Positions 24,101-37,900 of a stretch of DNA of 64,000 nucleotides are shown here, piece after piece. The position numbers and the translations under genes were made by a program. This stretch comes from Channallabes apus (Eukaryota; Chordata; Actinopteri; Siluriformes; Clariidae). Positions within the stretch are counted from its first letter, which is position 1, and each line of letters opens with the position of its first letter. The DNA is taken from NCBI GenBank assembly GCA_030522415.1, contig CM060112.1, positions 130,001 to 194,000 on the forward strand, given 5' to 3'. Below the pieces are notes generated by a model. That model was given only the letters and a program-made list of their open reading frames with translations. It made no database searches and was not told where the DNA came from.

Positions 24101-27069
24101 CCACCGTCTGACCCCACAGAACTCGATCAGGCGACTGAATATTTGGAGTCGACATTTCGTTGTACCTTAGATAATGTAGCTCCAGCTAAAAGAAAAATGA
24201 TTAGAGATAAGAAACTCGCTCCCTGGTATAACGATCACACGCGCACTTTAAAACAGACCGCTCGGAAATTAGAGCGTAAATGGCGTCAAACTAAATTGTT
24301 AGTCTTTCAAATAGCATGGAAAGAGAGCATCCTGAACTATAGGAAAGCTCTTAGTGTAGCTAGATCAACGTATCTCTCCACTCTTACAGAAGAAAATAAA
24401 AATAATCCTAGATTTTCATTTAATACCGTAGCCAAATTAACCAGAAATAAGACCACTACAGAAATCTCCACAACAACATCATGCAATAGTGAGGACTTCA
24501 TGAACTTCTTTAATAATAAAATTGTAAATATCAGGCATAAAATTGAGGCTTTGAAACCGAACAATGTAATTGATACAAATGTTAACCTAGCCATGTCAGA
24601 TTCAAACCTAGAATACTTTACTCCCCTTGAAGAGAATGAATTAATTTCACTCATCTCTTCTGCAAATTCATCAACCTGTATATTAGATCCTATACCGACA
24701 CATTTTCTTAAACAGATAGTACCAGTAATAACAGAACTGCTGTTGAGAATAATTAATTCCTCACTCAACATTGGTTATGTTCCAAAATCTTTTAAATTAG
24801 CAGTTATAAAACCAATAATTAAGAAACCTGACCTCGACCCCTGTCAGCTGTCCAATTACAGGCCAATATCAAACCTCCCCTTTATCTCTAAGATTCTGGA
24901 AAAGATAGTAGCGGAGCAGCTATGCTCATATCTACATAGAAATGGCATACATGAACCGTATCAGTCAAGATTTAGGCCTCATCACAGCACAGAAACAGCA
25001 CTCGTTAAATTAGTAAATGACCTCCTATTGGCCTCTGATCAGGGTTGTGTAACTATGCTTGTATTACTCGACTCGACTGCAGCTTTTGACACCATTGATC
25101 ATAGTATTCTTCTTCACAGATTAGAAAATGTAGTAGGAATTAAGGGTACAGCGCTCTCCTGGCTCAGATCGGAGTTTGGCATTCCGCAGGGTTCAGTTTT
25201 AGGCCCACTGCTTTTTTCCCTTTACATGCTTCCTCTGGGCAACATAATCTGTAAGCATGCTATTAGTTTTCATTGTTATGCTGACGACACACAGCTATAC
25301 GTCTCAACAAAACCTGATGAGAAAAACCCTCTTACTAAAGTTGAGCAATGTGTGCAGGACATAATAAATTGGGTGCTAATTAACTTCCTTCTGCTTGATC
25401 CAGATAAGACAGAAGTTCTAGTCATAGGACCGCATACAGCTAGAAGTAAAATCTTAGATCACACCGTAACTTTAGATGGCCTTTCTGTTCCATCAAGTGC
25501 AACAGTAAAAGACCTTGGCGTGATTATAGATTCCATCCCTTCATTTGAAGCTCATGTACAAACCGGATTCCAAAAAAGTTGGGACACTAAACAAATTGTG
25601 AATAAAAACTGCAATGATGAGGAGATGGCAAATGTCAATATTTTATTCATAATAGAACATAAATCACGGAACAAAAGTTTAAACTGAGAAAATGTATCAT
25701 TTTAAGGGAAACATATGGTGAATCAAAATGTCATGTTGTCAACAAATCCCAAAAAAGTTGGGACAAGGCCATTTTCACCACTGTGTGGCATCTCCCCTTC
25801 TTCTTACAACACTCAACAGACGTCTGGGGACAGAGGAGACCAGTTTCTCAAGTTTAGAAATAGGAATGCTCTCCCATTCTTGTCTAATACAGGCCTCTAA
25901 CTGTTCAATCGTCTTGGGCCTTGTTTGTCGCACCTTCCTCTTTATGATGCGCCAAATGTTCTCTATAGGGGAAAGATCTGGACTGCAGACTGGCCATTTC
26001 AGTACCCGGATCCTTCTCCTACGCAGCCATGATGTTGTGATTGATGCAGAATGTGGTCTGACATTATCTTGTTGAAAAATGCAGGGTCTTCCCTGAAAGA
26101 GATGACTAGATGTTGTTCTAGAACCTGAATATATTTTTCTGCATTGATGGTGCCTTTGCTCTCTACAAAGACAATGTAGAGAGTAAATATATGTGGGTAT
26201 CTTATTTGCGGGTTTATTTTACGCAGCTATTGAATTCGGAGATGCGAATATGCGTATATCAAACTAACTTTACCGCGGACACAAACCGGGTCAGTAGCGT
26301 ACTGTATGTAGTGAGCATAATAACGTTAATGGATACATTTGTTACATGGACCACAAAAAAGCAGGCGATTCAGCACGATCACCCTAATCAACCAAAAAGC
26401 CAAACGAAAGGAAAACATGATGAAGCATATGTTGGGCTTGGATTCATAGTGGGAATGGTGGGGGCAGATGAGAAACACATGTGTGTTTTGTGTCTTAAAC
26501 TGCTGGCAGCAGACAGCATGAGACACAACAAATTAGGAAGACACTTAAGAGACAACACACTCCAGTCACGTTAATAAGCCACTCAACTTATTCTCTAGAT
26601 AAGTGACAAAGTAAGCCTGTTATAACAATTGCACGTGTATTTTATCTGTTTTGAACTTGGTGTTATTTGATCTTATTGATTTAGAAATTGATATTTCAAT
26701 AAATAGTAAACTTGGCCGATTTCGTTATCATTTTGTCGACAAGTGGGGCTTGAAATTCGATCACCCCCTTAAGTGGGGAATGACAGAAAATGTTTGAGAA
26801 CCACTGACTTACACCAACACACACACACGCACACGCACACACTCTCTCTCTCTTGGCTTTACAGCCACCCTTCTCTCAGGTTCCCAAACAAACACACAGC
26901 AACTCTTCTCTGTCGCGACTGTTTTCAAAGGTGAGAAGCAGTTTAATTGGTTTTGTTGTTGTTGTTGTTGTTGTTGTTTTACTTTACAGCAGTGATTCCA
27001 TTAGTATGAGCTCACGCGAATGTGACTAGCGATGTTCCTTGCTAATTTTTTAACGATTTTAAAAACGGT

Positions 27070-27124
<55 letters not shown>

Positions 27125-28686
27125 CGTGTGTTATTAATCGCTAAGAAAAATGGTGTTGATAATAATCTGAGCTGTGTGTGCTCTTACTCTGCAGATATCC
27201 ACAAGAAAGTCATCGAACAGCTTCCACATGTGGTTACTGGTGTAGATCTCCTTCATCTCCACCTCCGTGTCCACATAGCAGTGGTTCAGGAAGTTCACAT
27301 ACGCCATCTTCACCTGAGGGGAACAAACATATGAGTATCTTATCCGTATCTGATGCAGATCTTATCCGTATCTGATGCAGAAAAGCTAGTTCATGCATTC
27401 ATGACCTCTAGACTGGACTATTGTAATGCATTACTAGGTGGTTGTCCTGCATCCTCAATAAACAAGCTTCAGTTAATCCAAAATGCAGCTGCCAGGGTTC
27501 TCACTAGATCCAGAAAATATGATCATATAACCCCAATATTATCATCCCTGCACTGGCTACCTGTTCAGTTTAGAATAAATTACAAAATAGTATTACTTAC
27601 ATACAAGGCCTTAAATGGTTTAGCTCCCACATACCTAACCAGTCTTCTGATGCGCTACAATCCACCACGCGCCTTAAGATCACAAAGCTCCGGACTTCTG
27701 GTAGTTCCCAGAATTTCAAAATCTACAAAAGGGGGTAGGGCTTTTTCATATTTAGCTCCAAAGCTTTGGAATAGCCTTCCAGACAGTGTTTGGGGAGCAG
27801 ACACGGTTTCTCAGTTCAAAAGTAGACTCAAGACGCATCTTTTTAATCTGGCATACACATAACTCATCCCATAATCTCATACTCCAGTACACCTATCCCG
27901 AATGGCAACTACGCTAATTCTCCCCATCTGTTCTGTATTTCTCTACCCATCCCGAGGCATCGGGAGATTTTGCCAGCTTCAGTAGACAAAGGCCGACCCT
28001 GCGAGGTTCCTGAGGCATCCAGAGAAGAACCAGCTCCAGCTGGATTCAGCTTTATGATGGTTGGAGCTACACATGCTGCTCCTGTGCTTCCAGTGATCCA
28101 GACCTCATCTGCCCTCTGCACCTACTGACTCATCCCTATGCTGAACTGGTCTTCATGTCAATTTAAATAATTTCTGTCATATTGAAGTTTCACCTGCACA
28201 ACACACAAGATGTTATATCATTTCTATCTGTTATCACCCAAATGAGGATGGGTTCCCTGTTGAGTCTGGTTCCTCTCAAGGTTTCTTCCTAAGAAAAAAT
28301 TCTTTCATTTTTTGTAAATTTTCTTTCATTTTTGTGAAGCTGCTTTGAGACAATGACTATTGTTAAAAGCGCTATATAAATAAAATTTTATTGAATTAAA
28401 TTGAATTGAGTTAGTAATTTTAATTTTCACAACTTTTTCCATTCACACACACACACACACACACACACCTCAGGGATGCAGTCCTCATGTGTGACCACAC
28501 GCACAATGTCATCCAGCGGGAGAAGAGAATTACACTTTATCTCTGTGTAAACGTTTTTTCCCTCCGTACACACGGCCAACAGCTCCACCAGGTGGATATG
28601 ATACCTGTTTTACACACACAAACACACGTAAATCTGCTGTATAGATAATGATGCTTAATTTACACTACAGTGCTGTTGACCTGCCC

Positions 28687-28737
<51 letters not shown>

Positions 28738-28854
28738 CTGAGAGCGCTGTTCTCGTCTAGACGCTCCCTTTCAAGACGCATCATCTGCACTAACGTCTGG
28801 AATGATGCACGATCATTATAGAACACCAGGACATCCTCACCTGCAGTCACCAGC

Positions 28855-28901
<47 letters not shown>

Positions 28902-31900
28902 TAGACAGAATAAGTTACAGAACTAGTATTAAACTCATTATACATATGGTGGAATGATTGATGTACTCCTTATGACATAATGAGCCTGACCTCGGCCATG
29001 ACGATGTCCTGACACTTCTTGATGAACTTGTTCTCTGCCTTCACGATGGTCTGCAGGAACTTCAGGTAGTGCACACTGCGACCGTGCGTCTCGATGCAAT
29101 GCACAAAGTGCTGCACCACGCGCTCGTTAATCTCACTGCAGAGCTGGAAGTTATTCATGAATATGTGCTGCATGGTGACTGCCTCTAGAATCTAAAACAG
29201 ACACACCCACACACACACACACACATACAGACAGACAGTAAATATACCATATACATTTACTGCCCACTTCACTCAGTGCTCTCATTAAACACCAGAATCA
29301 ACGCCAGGTCGTTGTCACCTCCATAAACGCTGGGGATTCCTGTAGATTCCTGGTTGGTGACGTAGCTTCCTGTTTTCATATTGTAGCGTTTTTCAACACT
29401 AAGCAGGGATCTTGGAGGACGAGTGAGCTTGGTGGCTACCCAATGTAATGACTGGGAGTATTTTATTCTCTCTCAGCACAAGCATAAACACACATACAGG
29501 TCAAAACACACACACCCACATGCTTAAACATGGCCGAAGCCACTAACCTAAAACCAACATCCCACCCATGGTGAACACAAACATCATGCTGGACCAAAGC
29601 CGGCGATCGCCAGCCCCGCCCACGCCACACTGCCCCCACCCGAGCTGTGACCGTCCCCGGTCACCCCTAATCCTTCAGTCTCTGAGACGTGCAGGCGGTC
29701 GGCGCTGGCGCTGCGAACGCCGGAGCCCTGCTGTAGACGACACATGAACATTAACCTGAGGCGGCCGGGCCTCTGCAGCAGTCGCCGTCTCACCGGCATG
29801 CGGCTGGTAGGGAGCGGGCGCGAGTGTTGCTCCACCGAGACCGTCTTGCGCCTTTCCAGCCGCACGCCGGCGAGACAGCGAATTCTGCGGAGGCCAAACC
29901 GCCTCCGGGACAATGTGCTTCTCCACAAAAGAACCACGCCGACCGCCTTCACGCCTGCAAGACTGAGAGTCATGGTGACCGGGGACGGTCACAGCTCGGG
30001 TGGGGGCAGTGTGGCGTGGGCGGGCCAGCGGCTGACGACCGTCATGCTTTGCGGGGTTTTCCTCTCTCTCTACCATGAGAGAGAAGGGTGTTTGGGTTAG
30101 TGGCTTCGGCCAAGTTGGGTGCGTGTTATGTGTGTGTGCTTGACCTGTGTATGTGTGCTTGTGCTGTGATAATAAACTACTCCTCAGCCATTTGCATTGG
30201 GGAGCAAGTAAGCTCACTCGTACTCCAAGATCCCTGCTAGCGTCGAAAAACGCTACAATATTGTTACCGCGAAAGTTCCTCGTTCGTTTGTATCAGCATT
30301 TAAATTACACTGCCTTTTCCGTTTATACTAAATAACAATGTTAACTAGTTTTACGTTCTAATACAACTGAACTTTTGCCTTTTTCTGTTTTTTGCGCTTT
30401 TTCAGAGAACGCGCAAATCTCCTCATCTACTGTAAGAACAGCAAGCGGAATCCATCATCAAACAATTAAAACTTCGACACAGAGGTACACTATCATGTCT
30501 ACCATTCAGCTCGTTTAATGTGTGGAGTGCAGGATGTTTAGACATTCTTCCTCCGTCATTAGCGATGACTAAGAAGATATTAGGGTTAGAGGAGCGCATC
30601 CAGACTTTAGAGAGGGTTAGAAAGCGCGAGAGCGGCGTTATTCCTGTAGCGGACAGTCTGGGTGCCGCAGGCGGAGATAATCAGCCCCCGACTCCGGCAT
30701 TAGAGCCCTCACAGCGGGCCGAGTGGGTGACGACTCGGCAGAGATTTTAATATTCATTTTGAGAATCCAGAAGACCCTCTGAGAACAGCATTTATGTCCA
30801 TACTGCACTGGAGTAAATCAGTGTGTAGTAGGACCCACTCATAAAGGAAAAAGCAGGTCAGACTTTAGATTTAATAATATTCTTCAGATTAAGTATAAGA
30901 AATTTATTCACAATTTAACTGTCTGACGTTATATCAGATGACTATCGTGTCTCAATTAAAGTGTGGCACAGTGCAGCGCAACCGTTTTAAATGTACATTC
31001 ACATCAACTACCACACAGAGTTTTATCAGTAATCTCCCAGAGTTATCAACTTCGATTAGATCACCGTCTGACCCCACAGAACTCGATCAGGCGACTGAAG
31101 TCAAGTCAAGTAGGCTTTATTGTCACTTCAACCATATACAGCTAGTACACAGTGAAATGAAACAACGTTCCTCCAGGACCAAGGTGCTAAATGCAACATA
31201 AATTTACAACATAAATTAACATAAAAAACTAAACTAGCTAACTAAGAGGCCTAGTTAGCTGGCTAGTAGAGACAAGACAGATAGACCTAACATAAATTAC
31301 AACATAAATTAACAAAAACTAACTAGCTAACCCAGAGAGGAAGACAATCTACATTATTTTTAACAGACAACATAAAGTGCACATGCAAATGTGCTAACAA
31401 GAGCAACAAAGTGACAAACACGACATGACATAATACACTGTGGTGTTGAGGTGATGAGTTAAGGTAGTGGAGAAACAGTAAACGTTCCTTAACGTAGCAG
31501 CAAGAATTAAGAAGTTAGTGCAAAAAGTAATGCAGTAATTAATGTTGTGCAAAAGAGCATTTACAGGTTGGTGTGTACAGTAGTTTGGTAGTGTAGATCA
31601 GTTCAATTCAATTCAATTTTATTTATATAGCGCTTTTAACAATGGTCATTGTCTCAAAGCAGCTTCACAAAAATTTAAGAAATTTAACAAAAAAAAAAAA
31701 AAATTTATATATATATATATATAGAATAATTATATATAAAGTAATAAATAAATAAATAAAATTATAATAGAAAATAAATAAATAAATAAAAACAAATAAT
31801 AATAATAATTATAGAAAAGAAAATAATTGGAAGTGTGGATGTGTGAGAAAAATGTGCAGATAATAATGAGATGAATGAATGAAATGTCTCTGATGAGCAA

Positions 31901-34900
31901 GCCAAGGGTGACGGCGACGGTGGCAAGGAAAAACTCCCTGAGATGGCATTAGGAAGAAACCTTGAGAGGAACCAGACTCAACAGGGAACCCATCCTCATT
32001 TGGGCGATAACAGATAGAAATGATATAACATCTTGTGTGTTGTGCAGGTGAAAATTCAATATGACAGAAATTAATAATCAGTGTGTTATATGTGAATAAA
32101 ATATGTGAATATTTAGAGTCAACATTTCGTTATACTGTACATTATATAATGTAGCTCGAGTTAAAAGAAAAATTATTAGAGATAAGAAACTTCCTCCCTG
32201 GTATAACGATCACACGCGCTCTTTAAAACAGACAGGAAATTAGAATGGAAATGGCGTCAAACTAAATTGTTAGTATTTCAAATAGGAAGGAAGGAGAGCA
32301 TCCTGAACTATAGGAAAGCTCTTAGTGTAGCTAGATCAACATATCTCTCCACTCTTATTGAAAATAACAAAAATAATCCTAGATTTTTATTTAATACCGT
32401 AGCCAAATTAACCAGAAATAAGACCACTTCAGAAATCTCCATAAGAACATTGTGACTTCATTTACTTTTTCAATAACAAAATCATAAATATTAGGCAAAA
32501 AAATTCAGGCTTTGAAACCAGACAATTTAAGTTATATAGATGGTAAACTAACCACACGACATCAGAACCTAGAATACTTTTCTCCCCTTGAAGAGAATGA
32601 ACTAATTTCACTCATCTCTTCTTCAATATCGTCAACCTGTATATTACATCCTATACCGACACATTTTCTTAAACAGATAGTACCAGCAATAACAGAACCC
32701 ATGTTAAAAATAATTAACTTTTCACTCAGCATTGGTTACGTTCCCAAATCCGTTAAATTAGCAGTTATTAAACCACTAATAAAGAAAGCTGACCTCGACC
32801 CCTGTCAGCTGTCCAATTACAGGCCAATATCAAACCTCCGCTTTATCGCTAAGATTGTGGAAACGATAGGAACACAGCAGCTATGCTCATATCTACATAG
32901 AAATAGCATAAACAAACTGTATCAGTCAGGATTTAGGCCTCATCACAGCACAGAAACAGCACTCGTTAAAGTAGTAAATGACCTCCTACTGTCCTTTTAT
33001 CAAGGTTGCGTCACTATACTTGTGTTACTCGACCTCAGTGCAGCTTTTGACACCATTGATCATAGTATTCTTCTTCACAGATTAGAAAATGTAGTAGGAA
33101 TTAAGGGTACAGCCCTCTCCTGGCTCAGATCCTATTTGACCGATCGTTATCAGTATGTAGATTTAAATGGTGATTATTCTGCATGTTCTCTAGTGGAGTT
33201 TGGCGTTCCGCAGGGTTCAGTTTTAGGCCCACTGCTTTTTTCCCTTTACATGCTTCCTTTACAAGCATGGTATTAGTTTTCATTGTTATGCTGATGACAC
33301 ACAGAACACGAAATATGTCTCAACAAAACCTGATGAGAAAAACCAGCTTACTAAAGTTGAGCAATGTGTGCAGGACATAAGAAATTGGATGCTAATTAAC
33401 TTCCTTCTGCTTAATCCGGATAAGACAGAAGTTCTAGTCATAGGACCGCATACAGCTAGAAGTAAAATCTTAGATCACACCGTAACTTTAGATGGCCTTT
33501 CCGTTCCATCAAGTGCAACAGTAAAAGACCTCGGCGTGATTATAGATTCCAGCCTTTCATTTGAAGCTCATGTAGATAATATCACCAGGATAGCATTCTT
33601 TCACCTCAGAAATATTGCCAAGATAAGAAATATATTGTCGCTAAACGATGCAGAAAAACTAGTTCATGCTTTTATCACTTCTAGGTTGGACTATTGTAAT
33701 GCCTTACTGTCTGGTTGTTCAGTTAGGTGCATAAACAAGCTTCAGCTAGTCCAGAATGCAGCAGCGAGAGTCCTCACTAGAACCAGAAGATATGAGCACA
33801 TCACACCTATCCTATCTTCGCTACATTGGCTCCCTGTGAAATTTCGCATTGATTTTACAATACAGTACTACTCTTGACATATAAAGCATTAAATGGTCTC
33901 GCGCCGCAGTATCTGAGCGAACTGCTAGTGTCTTACGATCCGCCACGCCTACTTCGGTCAAAGGATGCAGGCTGCTTGTCAGTACCGTATATTATGAAAA
34001 CTACAGCTGGGGGCAGAGCTTTTTCTTACAAAGCCCCAAAATTATGGAATAGTCTTCCAAATGGTGTTCGGGACTCAGACACAGTCTCAGTGTTTAAGTC
34101 TAGGCTCAAAACCTATTTATTTAGCCAAGCATTTTTATAAATAGATTTGCCATAAGGTAAAGGAGCAGATCTGGGGGACTCATGGACGTAGAGTATTATG
34201 GTGAACTGGTATGTTTAGATGCTGTCTTCCTCAGTCTCATTTGATCACTCAGGTTTGTTGATGGTGAGGTGATTGTTTGCTTTACATCTCAGGGAGCTCT
34301 CATGTTTGTGTTTCCTTCTGGCCCTCCCTTTTAGTTATGCTGTCATAGTTAGTCCTGCCGGAGACCCTGCTTGCACTCTACAGTAAATATACATTCACAT
34401 TATACATTGTGACTGTGAGCATACCTAATTGCAATCTCTCCTCCTCTTCTCTTTCTCCCCCTCTTTCTCTTTCCTCTCTCCCCCTGTCTCCCCCTTTCAC
34501 TCTTTCTCTCTCTCTCTCTGTCGAGCTACACATGTCATTCCTGAGCTGCCAGTGATCCAGACTCCCTCTGCCCTCCGGACCTGTCTGATCCATCCTGGTG
34601 CCCCGTTTCTGGTTGGAGGTCTCGTCGCATGGATGCCCTGTGTGTCTCTTTGGGATGCGTCTGGTGTCTGGGGATGATTCTCTCTACTTAGAAGATGGTT
34701 CTGGCCTCGACTGGTGTTGTCAGCTGTTTCTCTGAGAACTTGACAATTCGATAATTCAGGACTGGAACTTCTCCAATAACTACTGGACTCCATTTTACAT
34801 CAACTATTATAACATCAATTAACATCAACTATTATAGCTGAACCTAACACTTAACACTGTATAAATGCAGATAATTTCCTGTTATCTGTTTCACCCAGTT

Positions 34901-37900
34901 GAGGATGGATTCCCTGTTGAGTCTGGTTCCTCTCAAGGTTTCTTCCTATTACCATCTCAGGGAGTTTTTCCTTGCCACTGTCGCCCTCGGGCTTGCTCAC
35001 CGGGGACTATCTGAACATTTTTGATTCATACGCATTCACATTCCATACAAACTTAAATAATTCTTTTGATTGAGTAAAGCTGTTTTGAGACATTGTCAAT
35101 TGTTAAAAGCGCTATACAAATAAAACTGAATTGAATTGAATTGAATTGAATTACAAGTTTGTAGGTTTAAATGGTGATTATTGTGCATGTTCTCAAGTGG
35201 AGTTTGGTGTTCCACAGAGTTCAGTATTAGGCCCACTTCTTTTTTCTCTTTACATGCTTCCTCTGGGCAACATAATTCGTAGGCATAGTATTTGTTTTGA
35301 TTGTTATGCTGATGACACACAGTGTCTCAGCAAAACCAGATCAGAAAAACCAGCTTATTAAAGTTGAGCAATGTGTGCAGGGCATAAGAGATTGGATGCT
35401 AATTAACTTCCTTCTGCTTAATCCTGATAAGACAGAAGTTCCAGTCATAGGACCACATGAAGGAAGCTTTTTGATCACACTGTAACTTTAAATGGCTTTT
35501 CTGTTCCATCAAGTGCAACAGTAAAAGACCTCAGCGTGATTATAGATTCCAGCCTTTCATTTGAAGCTCATGCAGATAATATTACCAGGATAGCATTCTT
35601 TCACCTCAGAAATATTGCCAAGATAAGAAATATATTGTCGCTAAATGATGCAGAAAAACTAGTTCATGCTTTTATCACCTCTAGGTTGGACTATTGTAAT
35701 GCCTTACTCTCTGGTTGTTCAGCTAGGTGCATAAACAAGCTTCAGCTAGTCCAGAATGCAGCAGCGACAGTCCTCACTAGAACCAGAAGATATGAGCACA
35801 TCACCCATATCTTATCTTCACTGCATTGGCTCCCTGTGAAATTTCGCATTGATTTTACAATACTACTCTTGACATATAAAGCATTAAATGGTCTCGGGCC
35901 GCAGTATCTGAGCAAACTGCTAGTGTCTTAAGATCCGCCACGCCTACTTCAGTCAAAGGATGCAGGCTGCTAACCTATTTATTCAATCAAGCATTTTTAT
36001 AAATAGATTTGCCTTAGGTAAAAGAGCAGATCTGGGGGACTCATGGACGTAGAGTATTATAGTGAACTGGTATGTTTAGATGCTGTCTTCCCCACTCTCA
36101 TTGATCACTCAGGTTTGTTGATGGTGAAGTGATTAGTCGCTTTACATCTCAGCGTGCCCTAATGTCTGTGTTTCCTTATGGCTCTCCCTTTTAGTTTTGA
36201 TGTCATAGATAGTCCTGACGGAGTCCCTACTTGCACTCTGTACCAAATATACATTCACATTATACAGTATATTGTTTGACTGTGAACATACATAACTGCT
36301 ATTTCTCCTTCTCTTCTGCTTTCCTCTTGTCTCTCTTCTCCTCTCTCTCCATTTCTCTCTTTCCCTCTACCTGTCTCTCTGTCGAGCTACACATGTCTCC
36401 TGAGCTGCCAGTAATCCATACCTCTGCCCTCTGGAGCTGTCTGACTCATCCTGGTGTCCCTCTTCTGGTTGGGGATCTTCCTGGGATGCGTCTGGTGACT
36501 GGGGACAGTTCCACTTTTACCATGAAGACGGTCCTGTCTTCATGTAGAAAGTTGTTATCTGAGGACTTGTAATATTAGTCGCTCTGGAGTTCACGACCAG
36601 AGTTTCTTACAGTCTACCTGAGCCTCCAAGAACGAACTGGAGTCCATTTTAACTTAAACATATCTCTTGTTATACTGAAGTTCCAGCCTCCTAACACACA
36701 GTATGACTGCAGATCAATCCCTGCTATTTGTTCACCCCAATTCAGTTTTATTTGTATAGCGCTTTTAACAATTGACAATGTCTCAAAACAGCTTGACACA
36801 ATCAAAAGAATTATTTAAGTTTGTATGGAATGTGAATGTGTATGAATCAAAAATGTTCAGATAGTCCCTGGTGAGCAAGCCCGAGGGCGACAGTGGCAGG
36901 GAAAAACTCCCTGAAATGGTAATAGGAAGAAACCTTGAGAGGAATCAGACTCAACAGGGAACCCATCCTCATCTGGGTGAAACAGATAACACTGTATTAA
37001 TGCAGATAATTTCTGTGTTAGGTTCAGCTATAATAGTTGATGTTAATTGATGTTAAAATGGAGTCCAGTAGTTATTGGAGACTCAGATAGACTTGTAGAA
37101 AGTTCCAGTCCTGAATTATCGAATTGTCAAGTTCTCAGAGAAACAGCTGACAACACCAGTCGAGGCCAGAACCATCTTCTAAGTAGAGAGAATCATCCCC
37201 AGACACCAGACGCATCCCAAAGAGACACACGGGGCATCCATGCGACGAGACCTCCAACCAGAAACGGGGCACCAGGATGGATCAGACAGGTCCGGAGGGC
37301 AGAGTGAGTCTGGATCACTGGCAGCTCAGGAATGACATGTGTAGTTCGACAGAGAGAGAGAGAGAGAGAGAGAAAGAGTGAAAGGGGGAGACAGGGGGAG
37401 AGAGGAAAGAGAAAGAGGGGGAGAAAGGAAGAAGAGGAGAGATGGCAATTAGGTATGGTCACAGTCACAATGTATAATGTGAATGTATATTTACTGTAGA
37501 GTGCAAGCAGGGACTCCGGCAGGACTAACTATGACAGCATAACTTAAAGGGAGAGCCAGAAGGAAACACAAACATGAGGGCTCCCTGAGATGTAAAGCAA
37601 ACAATCACCTCACAGTCAACAAACCTGAGTGATCAAATGAGAGTGAGGAAGACAGCATCTAAACATACCAGTTCACCATAATACTCTACGTCCATGAGTC
37701 CCCCAGATCTGCTCCTTTACCTTATGCCAAATCTATTTATAAAAATGCTTGGCTAAATAAATAGGTTTTTAGCCTAGACTTAAACACTGAGACTGTGTCT
37801 GAGTCCCGAACACTATTTGGAAGACTATTCCATAATTTTGGGGCTTTGTAAGAAAAAGCTCTGCCCCCAGCTGTAGTTTTCATAATACGCGGTACTGACA

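Larger units (their letters stand above)
21312..25558 (+). mobile_element. L2-B LINE copy 2 (ORF1 esterase, endonuclease, RT), nested insertions
   Basis: This is the most complete plus-strand L2-B: ORF1 at 21312-21862, endonuclease at 22100-22920 and RT at 24060-25560. It is antisense to itpr1. A short L2 tail (22297-22440) and a 1.1-kb hAT MITE (22927-24030) interrupt it. At 25558 the sequence leaves the L2 (GAAGCTCATGTA) and enters an unrelated DNA element, so its C-terminal part and 3' UTR are missing. Confidence 0.92.
30265..35150 (+). mobile_element. L2-B LINE copy 3, 5' end present, two nested insertions
   Basis: It includes the 5' leader and ORF1 start (about 30500-30750: a Cys-rich start, then [17 protein letters not shown] coiled coil). 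It then jumps with a roughly 1.4-kb deletion into the endonuclease (AGDFNIH-like, 30750), and is split at 31103-32105 by two other repeats. RT runs 32110-34140 and the 3' UTR to the GAATTGAATTG tail at 35150. Stops and frameshifts divide the RT. It is antisense to itpr1. Confidence 0.9.

Noticed and set aside
29584..30217. Several 80-180-codon open frames on both strands
   Set aside because: They arise from the GC-rich palindrome; the two strands mirror each other and no domain is visible.
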